Below, piece by piece: positions 26,464-34,170 of a stretch of DNA of 64,000 bases. The position numbers were made by a program, and so were the translations under genes. The notes beneath the pieces were generated by a model. The model was given only the letters and a program-made list of their open reading frames with translations. It made no database searches and was not told the DNA's origin. The first letter of the stretch is position 1; every line of letters begins with the position of its first letter. Origin of the DNA: Streptomyces sp. PTY087I2 (lineage in GTDB: Bacteria; Actinomycetota; Actinomycetes; Streptomycetales; Streptomycetaceae); the NCBI RefSeq assembly GCF_001687325.1, contig NZ_LZRD01000025.1, forward strand, positions 1-64,000. Reading direction: 5' to 3'.

Positions 26464-28599
26464 ATGACCGTGCATCACCTTCCGCAACCTCCGTCCGACG
26501 ACGAGCTGTACTGGTACTTCGGGCCGCAACGCCGGTGGGTGCTGGTGAGCAGTTCGCTGGCCTTCGTCTTCACGGCGGCGACGATGTTCGCCTTCGCGTT
26601 ACGGACCCCGGCGCTCTGGGCGTTCCTCGCGGTCCTCGGGCTCAATGTGGTGGCCCTGCTGCTGTCGTCGATGAACAGCCTGCGGCAGCGCCGGCTGACC
26701 CGGGCCTCGCACGAGGTGCTGGTCCGCGCCTGGCGGCCGGCCGCGCTGCCCGCCGTCGACCTCTACCTGCCGACCTGCGGCGAACCCCTCCCCGTCCTCG
26801 CCAACGCCTACCGCGCGGTCGCCGCCCTCGACTGGCCCGACGCGCTCACCGTCTGGGTGCTGGACGACGCCGACCGGGCCGAGGTGGCGGCCCTGGCGGC
26901 CGAGCACGGTTACCGGTACGTCGTACGGCCCGACCGGGGGCACCTGAAGAAAGCGGGGAACCTCAACCACGCCCTCACGCTCTCCGGCGCCGAGTTCATC
27001 GCGATCCTGGACGCGGACTTCGCGCCCCGGCCGGACTTCCTGCGCCACCTGGTCCCCTACTTCGCGGACCCCGCCGTCGGCATCGTGCAGAGCCCGCAGT
27101 GCTTCGACACCGACGCGGGCATGGACTGGATCCAGCGCGCCGCCGGGGCCGCGCAGGAGTGGTTCTTCCGCTGGATCCAGCCCTCCCGGGACGCCGCCGA
27201 CGCCGCGATCTGCTGCGGCTCCAACGCCGTCTACCGGCGCTCCGCGATCGACCTGGCGGGTGGCTTCGCCCGGCTCGACCACAGCGAGGACCTGTACACC
27301 GGACTCGCCCTGCACGAGCGGGGGTTCCGCACCCAGTACGTCCCCGTCCTGGTCGCCAAGGGCACCTCGCCGGACACCGTCACCTCGTTCGTCAACCAGC
27401 AGTACCGGTGGGCGATGGGCAATCTGCACCTCCTCGGCACCCCGGTCCTGAAGCGGATGGGCGCGCCCTGGCGGATGCGGCTGTGCTTCTACGAGGGCGT
27501 CGTCGGCTACCTGACCACGGCCGTGAACACCTTCGCCGCACCGCTGCCGCCGCTGGTCATGATGTTCTGGTACCCGGACCACGTCCGGCCCTGGCACGTC
27601 CTGCCGCTGCTCGCGCCGCTGTGGCTGTGGCATGTGCTGCTGCCCCGGATCAGCCGGACCCGGTGGCGGGTGGAGGTGATCCGCGCGGGCGTCCTCACCA
27701 GCGTGGCCGCCGCCACCGCGTTCTGGCACACGCTGCGGGGCCGCAGTGCCGCGTGGGTGCCCACGGGGGTGCGGAGCAGCGGTAGTTCGGGCTCGATGGC
27801 CCGCCGGGTCGTGGGCGTCTCGCTGGTCTGGCTGGTCCTGTCCAACGGGGCCGCCGCCGGGGGCCTCGCGCTGACCGTAGCCCGTAACGGCTGGGGACCC
27901 AGCTGGGGTCTCGGCCTCTATCTTCTGGTCCAGCTGCACATCAACGCCCCTTTGATCCGGGAGCTTTCGGCCGAACTGCGCCGGGGCGGGTGGACACGGG
28001 CCGGGGCCTTGGCCGGGGTTGGGGCTGGGGCTGGGGCCGGGGCCGGGGCTGGGGCCGGAGCCGGAGCCGCTGCCGGGACCGGGACCTTCGCCGAGGTCGG
28101 GGCCGGGACCGGGGCTGGGGCTGGGGCCTTGGCCGAAGCCGGGACCAGAACCGAGGCCGGCACCCTCGCCGAGGTCGGGGCCGGGACCGGGACTGGGGCT
28201 GGGGCTGGGGCTGGGGCCTTGGCCGAAGCCGGGACCAGAACCGAGGCCGGCGCCCTCGCCGAGGTCGGGGCCGAGGCCGGGACCTTCGCCGGTGCCGGGA
28301 CTGGGGCCGGGGCCGGCACCCTCGCCGGGGCCGGCACCCTCGCCGAAGTCGGGGCCGGGGCCTTCGCCGAAGTCGGGTCCGGGGCCGGGACCTTCGCCGG
28401 GGCCGCGCCCCTGGCCCGGGCCTGGGCCCGGTCATGGGCCAGGGACCGGCTCGGCGGTCTCCGTTCGCGGAACCGGGCCGGTTCGCGTGTGCTGCTCCCC
28501 CGCCGCTGGCCCGAAGCCCTCGCCGCTTCCGCCGTCCTCCTGCTCACCGGCCTGCTCGCCTCGGGGTGGGTCGATCCGATGCTGCCATGGCTGAGTTGA
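26464..28599 (+). CDS. family 2 processive glycosyltransferase (cellulose synthase-like)
   Basis: The product has 711 residues. Two membrane helices lie near 30-75. The GT-A domain carries VLDDAD, DADFAPRPDF, the acceptor-site HSED and the processivity motif QQYRW. More membrane helices lie at about 345-500 and one near the C-terminus (ALAASAVLLLTGLLASGW). Between them is an insert of about 150 residues made almost only of Ala, Gly, Thr, Glu and Val, encoded by G-rich repeats. It polymerises a beta-linked glycan from UDP-sugars; the product is not known. Codon 46 is TTA (26599-26601), so translation should need bldA tRNA. A GTG 12 bases upstream is an alternative start. Confidence 0.88.
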   Translation: MTVHHLPQPPSDDELYWYFGPQRRWVLVSSSLAFVFTAATMFAFALRTPALWAFLAVLGLNVVALLLSSMNSLRQRRLTRASHEVLVRAWRPAALPAVDLYLPTCGEPLPVLANAYRAVAALDWPDALTVWVLDDADRAEVAALAAEHGYRYVVRPDRGHLKKAGNLNHALTLSGAEFIAILDADFAPRPDFLRHLVPYFADPAVGIVQSPQCFDTDAGMDWIQRAAGAAQEWFFRWIQPSRDAADAAICCGSNAVYRRSAIDLAGGFARLDHSEDLYTGLALHERGFRTQYVPVLVAKGTSPDTVTSFVNQQYRWAMGNLHLLGTPVLKRMGAPWRMRLCFYEGVVGYLTTAVNTFAAPLPPLVMMFWYPDHVRPWHVLPLLAPLWLWHVLLPRISRTRWRVEVIRAGVLTSVAAATAFWHTLRGRSAAWVPTGVRSSGSSGSMARRVVGVSLVWLVLSNGAAAGGLALTVARNGWGPSWGLGLYLLVQLHINAPLIRELSAELRRGGWTRAGALAGVGAGAGAGAGAGAGAGAAAGTGTFAEVGAGTGAGAGALAEAGTRTEAGTLAEVGAGTGTGAGAGAGALAEAGTRTEAGALAEVGAEAGTFAGAGTGAGAGTLAGAGTLAEVGAGAFAEVGSGAGTFAGAAPLARAWARSWARDRLGGLRSRNRAGSRVLLPRRWPEALAASAVLLLTGLLASGWVDPMLPWLS
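28015..28056 (+). other. G-quadruplex-prone tract inside the glycosyltransferase gene
   Basis: Seven or more runs of four G separated by two-base loops (CT, CC, TT) lie on the coding strand. Both the DNA and the mRNA could form stacked G-quadruplexes. Confidence 0.75.
28111..28273 (+). repeat. 90-bp-period in-frame direct repeat in the glycosyltransferase gene
   Basis: Bases 28111-28183 recur at 28201-28273 with a single difference (28162 against 28252). The period is 90 bases, or 30 codons, so copy-number change would keep the frame. Each unit includes LAEAGTRTEAG. Confidence 0.85.
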
Positions 28600-28622
28600 G
28601 CCGTCCCGAAAGGCGCCACCCG

Positions 28623-30818
28623 ATGCCCTTCCTCCTCGCACCCGGCCACCGCCGAAAGCGGTATGCCTCCGCGCCCACGACTCGCAACCGCCCCGGCGGT
28701 GAGTCCGGGCCCAGCCCGCACCGGGCCGCGTTCCGGCCCGACATCGAGGGGCTGCGCGCGGTCGCCGTCCTCGCGGTGCTCGCCTTCCACGCCCAGATAC
28801 CGGGCGCGGCGGGCGGCTTCGTCGGCGTGGACGTCTTCTTCGTCATCTCCGGCTATCTGATCACCGGGCTGCTGGTCCGGGAGGCGATCACCACCGGCCG
28901 GATCCGGCTCGGCGACTTCTTCTCCCGGCGGGCCCGCCGGCTGCTGCCCTCCGCCGCCGTCGTCCTCGCGGCGGTCGCGGTCGCCGGGGCGTGGCTGACC
29001 GTACCGCTGCTCCGCGCCGACCTGGAGCACGACGTCCTCGCCGCCGCGCTGTCCGTCGCCAACTGGCGGTTCGTCTCGCAGCAGACCGACTATCTGGCCG
29101 CCGGGCACGACCAGAGTCCGCTGCTGCACTTCTGGTCGCTCGCCGTCGAGGAGCAGTTCTATCTGGTCTGGGCCCCGCTGCTGGCGGTGATCGTGCTGAC
29201 CGCCGCCCGTGCGGTCCGCCGGGGCCGGGCCGTGCGCGCGGTCGTGGCGCTGGTCACCGCCGCCGCGGCCGTCGCCTCGTTCGCGCTGTCCCTGCACTGG
29301 ACGCGGGACTCCGTCTCGCTCGCGTACCTCGGAACGCCGTCGCGCGTCTGGCAGTTCGCGGTCGGTGCGCTGCTGGCGCTGCTGCCCTGGCATCTGCTGC
29401 GCGGGCCGCGGCCGCTGCGGCTGGTGTGCGGGTGGGCGGGGGCCGCGGCGATCGTCTGGTGTGTCGTGTCGTACGACGCGTCGACCCCGTACCCCGGATA
29501 CGCGGCGCTCGTCCCGACGCTCGGCACGGCCGCGGTGATCCTGGCGGCGATACCGGGGCGGGGCGAGCGGGACGTCCAAGGGGCTTACGGGGTCGGCCGG
29601 TTGCTCGCCGGAAGGGCGCCCCGGGCCGTCGGGCGGCTCTCCTACACGCTCTATCTGTGGCACTGGCCGGTGCTCGTGCTCGCCGAGGCCCGGCTCGGGG
29701 CGCTCGGCTGGCCCGCGAAGACGGCGCTGACGCTGGCGGCGGTGCTGCCCGCCTTCGCCACGATGCGCTGGGTCGAGCAGCCGCTGCGCCGCAGCCGTAC
29801 GGTCTCCGAACTCCCGCGCCGGGGACTGGCGGTGGGGATCTCCGCCGTGATCCTGCCGGTCGTGCTCGCGCTGGTCGTCGGCGCCACGACGCTGCGTCTG
29901 CTGGGCCCGGCCACCCCGGTCGACGTCGGGAGCCTCCCGCCGGGTGCGGCCGCCGGGCCGTCCCTGCTGGCCCGCTCCGACGGCTCCGCGCTCGCGGCCG
30001 GGCCCGTGGTGCCGGGTCCGGCCCAGGCCCGCGAGGACTTCCCGCCGGACGGGGGCTGCCAGGTGCCCCCGCCGGTGACGAGCAGCCCGCCGTGCCTGTT
30101 CGGGGCGGTGGACAGCCCGGACCGTGTGGTGCTGCTCGGCGACTCGCACGCCGGCCAGTGGTTCTCCCCGCTGCTCGCCCTGGCCTCCCGGCGCGGCTGG
30201 GCGCTCCAGGAGCTGGTCAAGCAGGGCTGCCCGCTGCCGGAACTTACCGTGAAGAGCCCCCAGTTGGGCCGCGTCTACCGGGAGTGCGACACCTGGCGGG
30301 ACGACGCCCTGGACCGCCTGCGTACGGGGCCGAGCCCCCGGCTCATCGTGATCGCCTCGCTCAACCGGTACACCGCCGACCCCGAACTCCTCACCGCCGC
30401 CTGGGAGAAGACGCTGAAGCGGCTCCGGGCGACCGGCGCGCCGATCGTGTACGTCGAAGGCACCCCCGTACCGGGGACGGACATCCCGGCGTGTGTCTCC
30501 GGCGCTCCGGACGAGACGGCGGCCTGCGCGTTCGACCGGGCCCAGGCGCTTCCCGCCGATCCGCTGGCGCGGCGGATCGCGGCGGGCGCGGTGCCGGGCG
30601 TACGGTCCGTCAGCGTGAACCCGGTGCTGTGCCCGGGCGACGGCCCGACGTGCCCCGCCGTACGGGACCGGATCCTGCTCTACCGGGACGACGCCCACCT
30701 CACGAACGTGGCGACGGTCGTCCTGGCCCCGAGGCTGGAGCGGCTGCTGACGGAGTCGGGCGCGCTGCCGGTCAGCGCGACCGCCGCCCCCGCCCGGCCG
30801 CACAGGACCGCCCCGTAA
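28623..30818 (+). CDS. OafA-type acyltransferase with SGNH domain
   Basis: The product has 731 residues. Acyltransferase-3 motifs are FRPDIEGLRAVAVLAVLAFHA, GFVGVDVFFVISGYLIT and HFWSLAVEEQFYLVW, spread over about ten membrane helices to residue 440. The extracytoplasmic SGNH domain begins near 500, with VLLGDSHAGQW (catalytic Ser), VIASLNRY and DDAHLTN (Asp and His). It probably transfers an acyl group onto a cell-surface polysaccharide or peptidoglycan. It lies 23 bp after the glycosyltransferase, suggesting co-expression and O-acylation of that polymer. The N-terminal 35 residues are basic and cytosolic. Confidence 0.9.
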   Translation: MPFLLAPGHRRKRYASAPTTRNRPGGESGPSPHRAAFRPDIEGLRAVAVLAVLAFHAQIPGAAGGFVGVDVFFVISGYLITGLLVREAITTGRIRLGDFFSRRARRLLPSAAVVLAAVAVAGAWLTVPLLRADLEHDVLAAALSVANWRFVSQQTDYLAAGHDQSPLLHFWSLAVEEQFYLVWAPLLAVIVLTAARAVRRGRAVRAVVALVTAAAAVASFALSLHWTRDSVSLAYLGTPSRVWQFAVGALLALLPWHLLRGPRPLRLVCGWAGAAAIVWCVVSYDASTPYPGYAALVPTLGTAAVILAAIPGRGERDVQGAYGVGRLLAGRAPRAVGRLSYTLYLWHWPVLVLAEARLGALGWPAKTALTLAAVLPAFATMRWVEQPLRRSRTVSELPRRGLAVGISAVILPVVLALVVGATTLRLLGPATPVDVGSLPPGAAAGPSLLARSDGSALAAGPVVPGPAQAREDFPPDGGCQVPPPVTSSPPCLFGAVDSPDRVVLLGDSHAGQWFSPLLALASRRGWALQELVKQGCPLPELTVKSPQLGRVYRECDTWRDDALDRLRTGPSPRLIVIASLNRYTADPELLTAAWEKTLKRLRATGAPIVYVEGTPVPGTDIPACVSGAPDETAACAFDRAQALPADPLARRIAAGAVPGVRSVSVNPVLCPGDGPTCPAVRDRILLYRDDAHLTNVATVVLAPRLERLLTESGALPVSATAAPARPHRTAP

Positions 30819-30980
30819 CCGGTGAAGACGAGCGCCAACACCAGTGGCTGCGTCAGACAGGCCCACGACGAGGATCCGGCGCAGCCGGGCCGCCCGGTCC
30901 GCGGTGCCGGAGACACCGGTGCCCAGGCGCCGGGCGACGGGCGTCAAGCGACGGGCGACGGGCCGCGGGCCGCGGGCCGC

Positions 30981-31646
30981 CTACGACACCACGGTGAGGA
31001 CCGTCACCACGGACACCGCGGCGATCGCCGCCTGGAGGTCGCGGATCGCCTCGCGGACGCTGACGCCCGCCCAGTGGCCCTCGGCGATCTCGGCCATGCG
31101 CGGGGCGACCTGCTTCTTCGGCAGGCCGGGGAAGGTCTGTCGGTGCATGCCCGTGGCGTGCAGCAGGGCGACGAGGGCACTGGTGCGGGCGTCCGGCTCG
31201 GCGCCCGCCAGCACCACGGCGGCCAGCCGGGCGCGCAGCTCGCGTTCGACGGTTCCGTCGGCTTCCGGGTAGCGGCGGACGGGGAAGACGCCGAGGGCCC
31301 GGTGCGTCTCCTCGGTCACCAGGCCGCGGGCGCAGAGGCTGTCCACGACGTCCTGCGAGCCCTTGGCGTGGTCCCGGGTCAGCCAGGCGGTCACCTTACG
31401 GGTGCTGGAGGCCCCGTGGACCCAGCGCGTGAGCCGGTCGAGGCGGCCGTCCAGCAGGGCGTCGCCGGTCGGGGTGGGGTCGAAGACCTCGACGCGGCCG
31501 CCCTTGACCGTGACGCGCCCCGCCATGACCAGTTCCAGGAGCATGCCGGCCGCCACGCCCCAGCGGGCGGCGGTCTCCCCCTTCGCCGCGCCGGTCTCGT
31601 CGTCCAGCGACAGCAGCATGATCTCTTCGCCCAGTGAGACGGTCAT
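30981..31646 (-). CDS. GOLPH3/VPS74-family protein (GPP34)
   Basis: The product has 221 residues. LGEEIMLLSLDDETGAAKGETAARWGVAAGMLLELVMAGRV is the GPP34 opening, with GDALLDGRLDRL following. In eukaryotes this fold binds phosphatidylinositol-4-phosphate and Golgi glycosyltransferases. In actinobacteria it is common and uncharacterised, perhaps phospholipid- or membrane-linked (SVVTVLTVVS at the end is hydrophobic). It is convergent with the acyltransferase; no partner gene is evident. Confidence 0.87.
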   Translation of the reverse strand: MTVSLGEEIMLLSLDDETGAAKGETAARWGVAAGMLLELVMAGRVTVKGGRVEVFDPTPTGDALLDGRLDRLTRWVHGASSTRKVTAWLTRDHAKGSQDVVDSLCARGLVTEETHRALGVFPVRRYPEADGTVERELRARLAAVVLAGAEPDARTSALVALLHATGMHRQTFPGLPKKQVAPRMAEIAEGHWAGVSVREAIRDLQAAIAAVSVVTVLTVVS

Positions 31647-31812
31647 GGTGCGGCTCCCCGATTCGTAGCGTGGCGACCGATTCGCAGCCCGTTGACCGGT
31701 CGTCCGGTCGTAGCGTGTTGACCGGAGAGACGCACGTACCCCGTCCCGGGTTGCCCGGAACCCGGGGTGGCCCGGGCGGAACCCAGGGCGGCCCGGACAG
31801 GGAAACCGCCGC

Positions 31813-32430
31813 TCAGGAAGGTTCCGCCGCGGCGAAGGCGCCCCGGGCCAGCCGGTGCAGCAGGGCGGCGGTCGCCGCGCGGCCGGGCAGGGCGTCGGGG
31901 CGGGCCAGGTGCGGGGTGGAGTTCAGCAGGCCGAAGACGGCGTGCACGGTGACGCGGGCCCGGTTCTCGGCCAGCGACGGGTAGAGGGCGCGTACGACGC
32001 CGACCCAGACCTCGACGTACTCCCGCTGGAGGCGGCGCACCCGCTTGCGGTCCGTGTCGCGCAGCCGGTCCAGCTCCCGGTCGTGGAGGGTGATCAGGGG
32101 GCGGTCGTCGAGGGCGAAGTCGATATGGCCCTCGATGAGCGCGTCCAGGAGGGCCTCCGGGGAGCCGTCGCCCCGGGCCTCGTCCTCCGCCACCCGCAGA
32201 CGGCCGCCTTCGAGGAGCCGCTCACTGATGCCCACCAGCAGCTCGGCGAGCATCGCGTCCTTCCCTGGGAAGTGGCGGTAGAGGCCAGGGCCGCTGATGC
32301 CGACGGCGGCGCCTATCTCGTCGACGCCGACACCGTGGAAGCCGCGCTCGGCGAAGAGGCGGGCGGCCTCCCGGAGGATCTGCTCGCGGCGGGTGGGGGC
32401 CGCGACGCGGGCGGCGGCATGGGTGCTCAT
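31813..32430 (-). CDS. TetR-family repressor of the acyl-CoA carboxylase operon
   Basis: The product has 205 residues. The N-terminal HTH is REQILREAARLFAERGFHGVGVDEIGAAVGISGPGLYRHFPGKDAML. The C-terminal ligand domain begins near residue 85 and carries a TetR_C-type helix bundle. It is divergent from the carboxylase operon, with two related palindromes between them, so it most likely represses both. From memory, a TetR protein called AccR in S. avermitilis binds GTTAA-N6-TTAAC and controls short-chain acyl-CoA genes; this gene fits by place and operator, but orthology is inferred. Confidence 0.88.
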   Translation of the reverse strand: MSTHAAARVAAPTRREQILREAARLFAERGFHGVGVDEIGAAVGISGPGLYRHFPGKDAMLAELLVGISERLLEGGRLRVAEDEARGDGSPEALLDALIEGHIDFALDDRPLITLHDRELDRLRDTDRKRVRRLQREYVEVWVGVVRALYPSLAENRARVTVHAVFGLLNSTPHLARPDALPGRAATAALLHRLARGAFAAAEPS

Positions 32431-32453
32431 GAGGATTCATTCTAGACAGGGTC

Positions 32454-32469
32454 GTTAGCGGTCGTTAAC
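32454..32469. promoter_or_regulatory. TetR (AccR-like) operator 1
   Basis: GTTAGCGGTCGTTAAC fits GTTAA-N6-TTAAC with one mismatch. It lies 24 bases upstream of the TetR ATG. Confidence 0.65.
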
Positions 32470-32482
32470 CTGAGGGAAACGC

Positions 32483-32498
32483 GTTAACGCTCATTAAC
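32483..32498. promoter_or_regulatory. TetR (AccR-like) operator 2
   Basis: GTTAACGCTCATTAAC fits GTTAA-N6-TTAAC perfectly. Its centre is 29 bases from that of operator 1, nearly three helical turns. Confidence 0.7.
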
Positions 32499-32540
32499 GG
32501 AGCGCAGATGATCGCGGTACGGGCAAGGGGGCTCGACACG

Positions 32541-34163
32541 ATGCAGCAGGCACCGGTCCTGGCGAGCGCGGCCGATCCCGCCTCGGAGGCCTGGCAGGCC
32601 AACGAGGCGGCGCATCGCGCGCTCTCCGACGACCTGGCGGAACGCCTCGCCACGGCACGGCTGGGCGGGGGTGAGAAGGCACGGGCCCGCCACGAGGCGC
32701 GCGGCAAGCTGCTCCCCCGGGACCGGGTGGACACCCTGCTCGACCCGGGTTCGCCGTTCCTGGAGCTGGCCCCGCTGGCGGCGAACGGGATGTACGGGGA
32801 CCAGGCGCCCGCCGCGGGCGTCATCGCGGGCATCGGGCGGGTCTCCGGCCGGGAGTGCGTGATCGTCGCCAATGACGCGACGGTCAAGGGCGGCACGTAC
32901 TACCCGATGACCGTGAAGAAGCATCTGCGCGCCCAGGAAGTGGCGCTGGAGAACCGTCTCCCCTGCCTGTATCTGGTCGACTCGGGCGGCGCGTTCCTGC
33001 CGATGCAGGACGAGGTCTTCCCCGACCGGGACCACTTCGGGCGGATCTTCTACAACCAGGCGCGAATGTCGGGGGCGGGCATCCCGCAGATCGCGGCGGT
33101 GCTGGGCTCCTGCACGGCGGGCGGGGCGTACGTCCCGGCGATGAGCGACGAGGCCGTCATCGTGCGCAACCAGGGCACGATCTTCCTCGGCGGCCCGCCG
33201 CTCGTGAAGGCCGCCACCGGTGAGGTGGTCACGGCCGAGGAGCTGGGCGGCGGCGAGGTCCACTCCCGTACGTCAGGGGTCACCGACCATCTCGCGGAGG
33301 ACGACGCGCACGCGCTGCGGATCGTCCGCAACATCGTCGCGACCCTCCCGGACCGGGCCCCGCTCCCCTGGTCGGTCGAGCCGGCCGAGGAGCCGAAGGT
33401 GGACCCGGCGGGGCTGTACGGGGCCGTGCCCGTGGACTCCCGCACCCCCTACGACGTACGCGAAGTGATCGCCCGGGTCGTGGACGGCTCCCGCTTCCAG
33501 GAGTTCAAGGCCGAGTACGGCCAGACGCTGATCACCGGCTTCGCCCGGATCCACGGCCACCCGGTCGGGATCGTCGCGAACAACGGCATCCTGTTCTCCG
33601 AGTCGGCCCAGAAGGGCGCGCACTTCATCGAGCTGTGCGACCAGCGCGGCATCCCGCTCGTCTTCCTCCAGAACATCTCCGGCTTCATGGTCGGCCGGGA
33701 CTACGAGGCGGGCGGCATCGCCAAGCACGGCGCGAAGATGGTCACGGCGGTGGCCTGCACGCGAGTGCCGAAGCTGACGGTCGTCGTCGGCGGTTCGTAC
33801 GGCGCGGGCAACTACTCCATGTGCGGCCGGGCCTACAGCCCCCGCTTCCTGTGGATGTGGCCGAACGCCAAGATCTCGGTCATGGGCGGCGAGCAGGCCG
33901 CCTCCGTCCTGGCCACCGTCAAGCGCGACCAGCTGGGCGACGACTGGAGCGCCGAGGACGAAGAAACGTTCAAGGCCCCGATCCGCGCCCAGTACGAGAC
34001 CCAGGGCAACGCGTACTACGCCAGCGCCCGGCTCTGGGACGACGGGGTGATCGACCCCGTGGACACCCGGCAGGTGCTGGGCCTCGCCCTGACCGCCTGC
34101 GCCAACGCCCCGCTGCCCCAGAAGGACCCGGCCGGGCCCGGCTTCGGCGTCTTCCGGATGTGA
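32541..34163 (+). CDS. acyl-CoA carboxylase carboxyltransferase (beta) subunit, MCC-like
   Basis: The product has 540 residues. The ATG behind AAGGGGG is preferred; an earlier ATG at 32508 would lie 10 bases after the operator. Carboxyltransferase motifs are GGTYYPMTVKKHLRAQEVA, LVDSGGAFLPMQDEVFPD, GSCTAGGAYVPAMSDE and GGSYGAGNYSMCGRAYSPRFLWMWPNAKISVMGGEQAA. The last is characteristic of methylcrotonyl-type subunits, as is FNQARMSG-like YNQARMSGAGIPQ. It moves the carboxyl from biotin to the acyl-CoA, probably 3-methylcrotonyl-CoA in leucine breakdown. The alpha subunit gene follows 7 bp downstream. Confidence 0.92.
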   Translation: MQQAPVLASAADPASEAWQANEAAHRALSDDLAERLATARLGGGEKARARHEARGKLLPRDRVDTLLDPGSPFLELAPLAANGMYGDQAPAAGVIAGIGRVSGRECVIVANDATVKGGTYYPMTVKKHLRAQEVALENRLPCLYLVDSGGAFLPMQDEVFPDRDHFGRIFYNQARMSGAGIPQIAAVLGSCTAGGAYVPAMSDEAVIVRNQGTIFLGGPPLVKAATGEVVTAEELGGGEVHSRTSGVTDHLAEDDAHALRIVRNIVATLPDRAPLPWSVEPAEEPKVDPAGLYGAVPVDSRTPYDVREVIARVVDGSRFQEFKAEYGQTLITGFARIHGHPVGIVANNGILFSESAQKGAHFIELCDQRGIPLVFLQNISGFMVGRDYEAGGIAKHGAKMVTAVACTRVPKLTVVVGGSYGAGNYSMCGRAYSPRFLWMWPNAKISVMGGEQAASVLATVKRDQLGDDWSAEDEETFKAPIRAQYETQGNAYYASARLWDDGVIDPVDTRQVLGLALTACANAPLPQKDPAGPGFGVFRM

Positions 34164-34170
34164 GGAACAG

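Noticed and set aside
27918..30947. Open frame of about 1000 codons on the minus strand opposite the glycosyltransferase and acyltransferase
   Set aside because: It is a GC-bias mirror of two well-supported plus-strand genes. Its product is Arg/Pro/Gly/Ala-rich with no recognisable domain.
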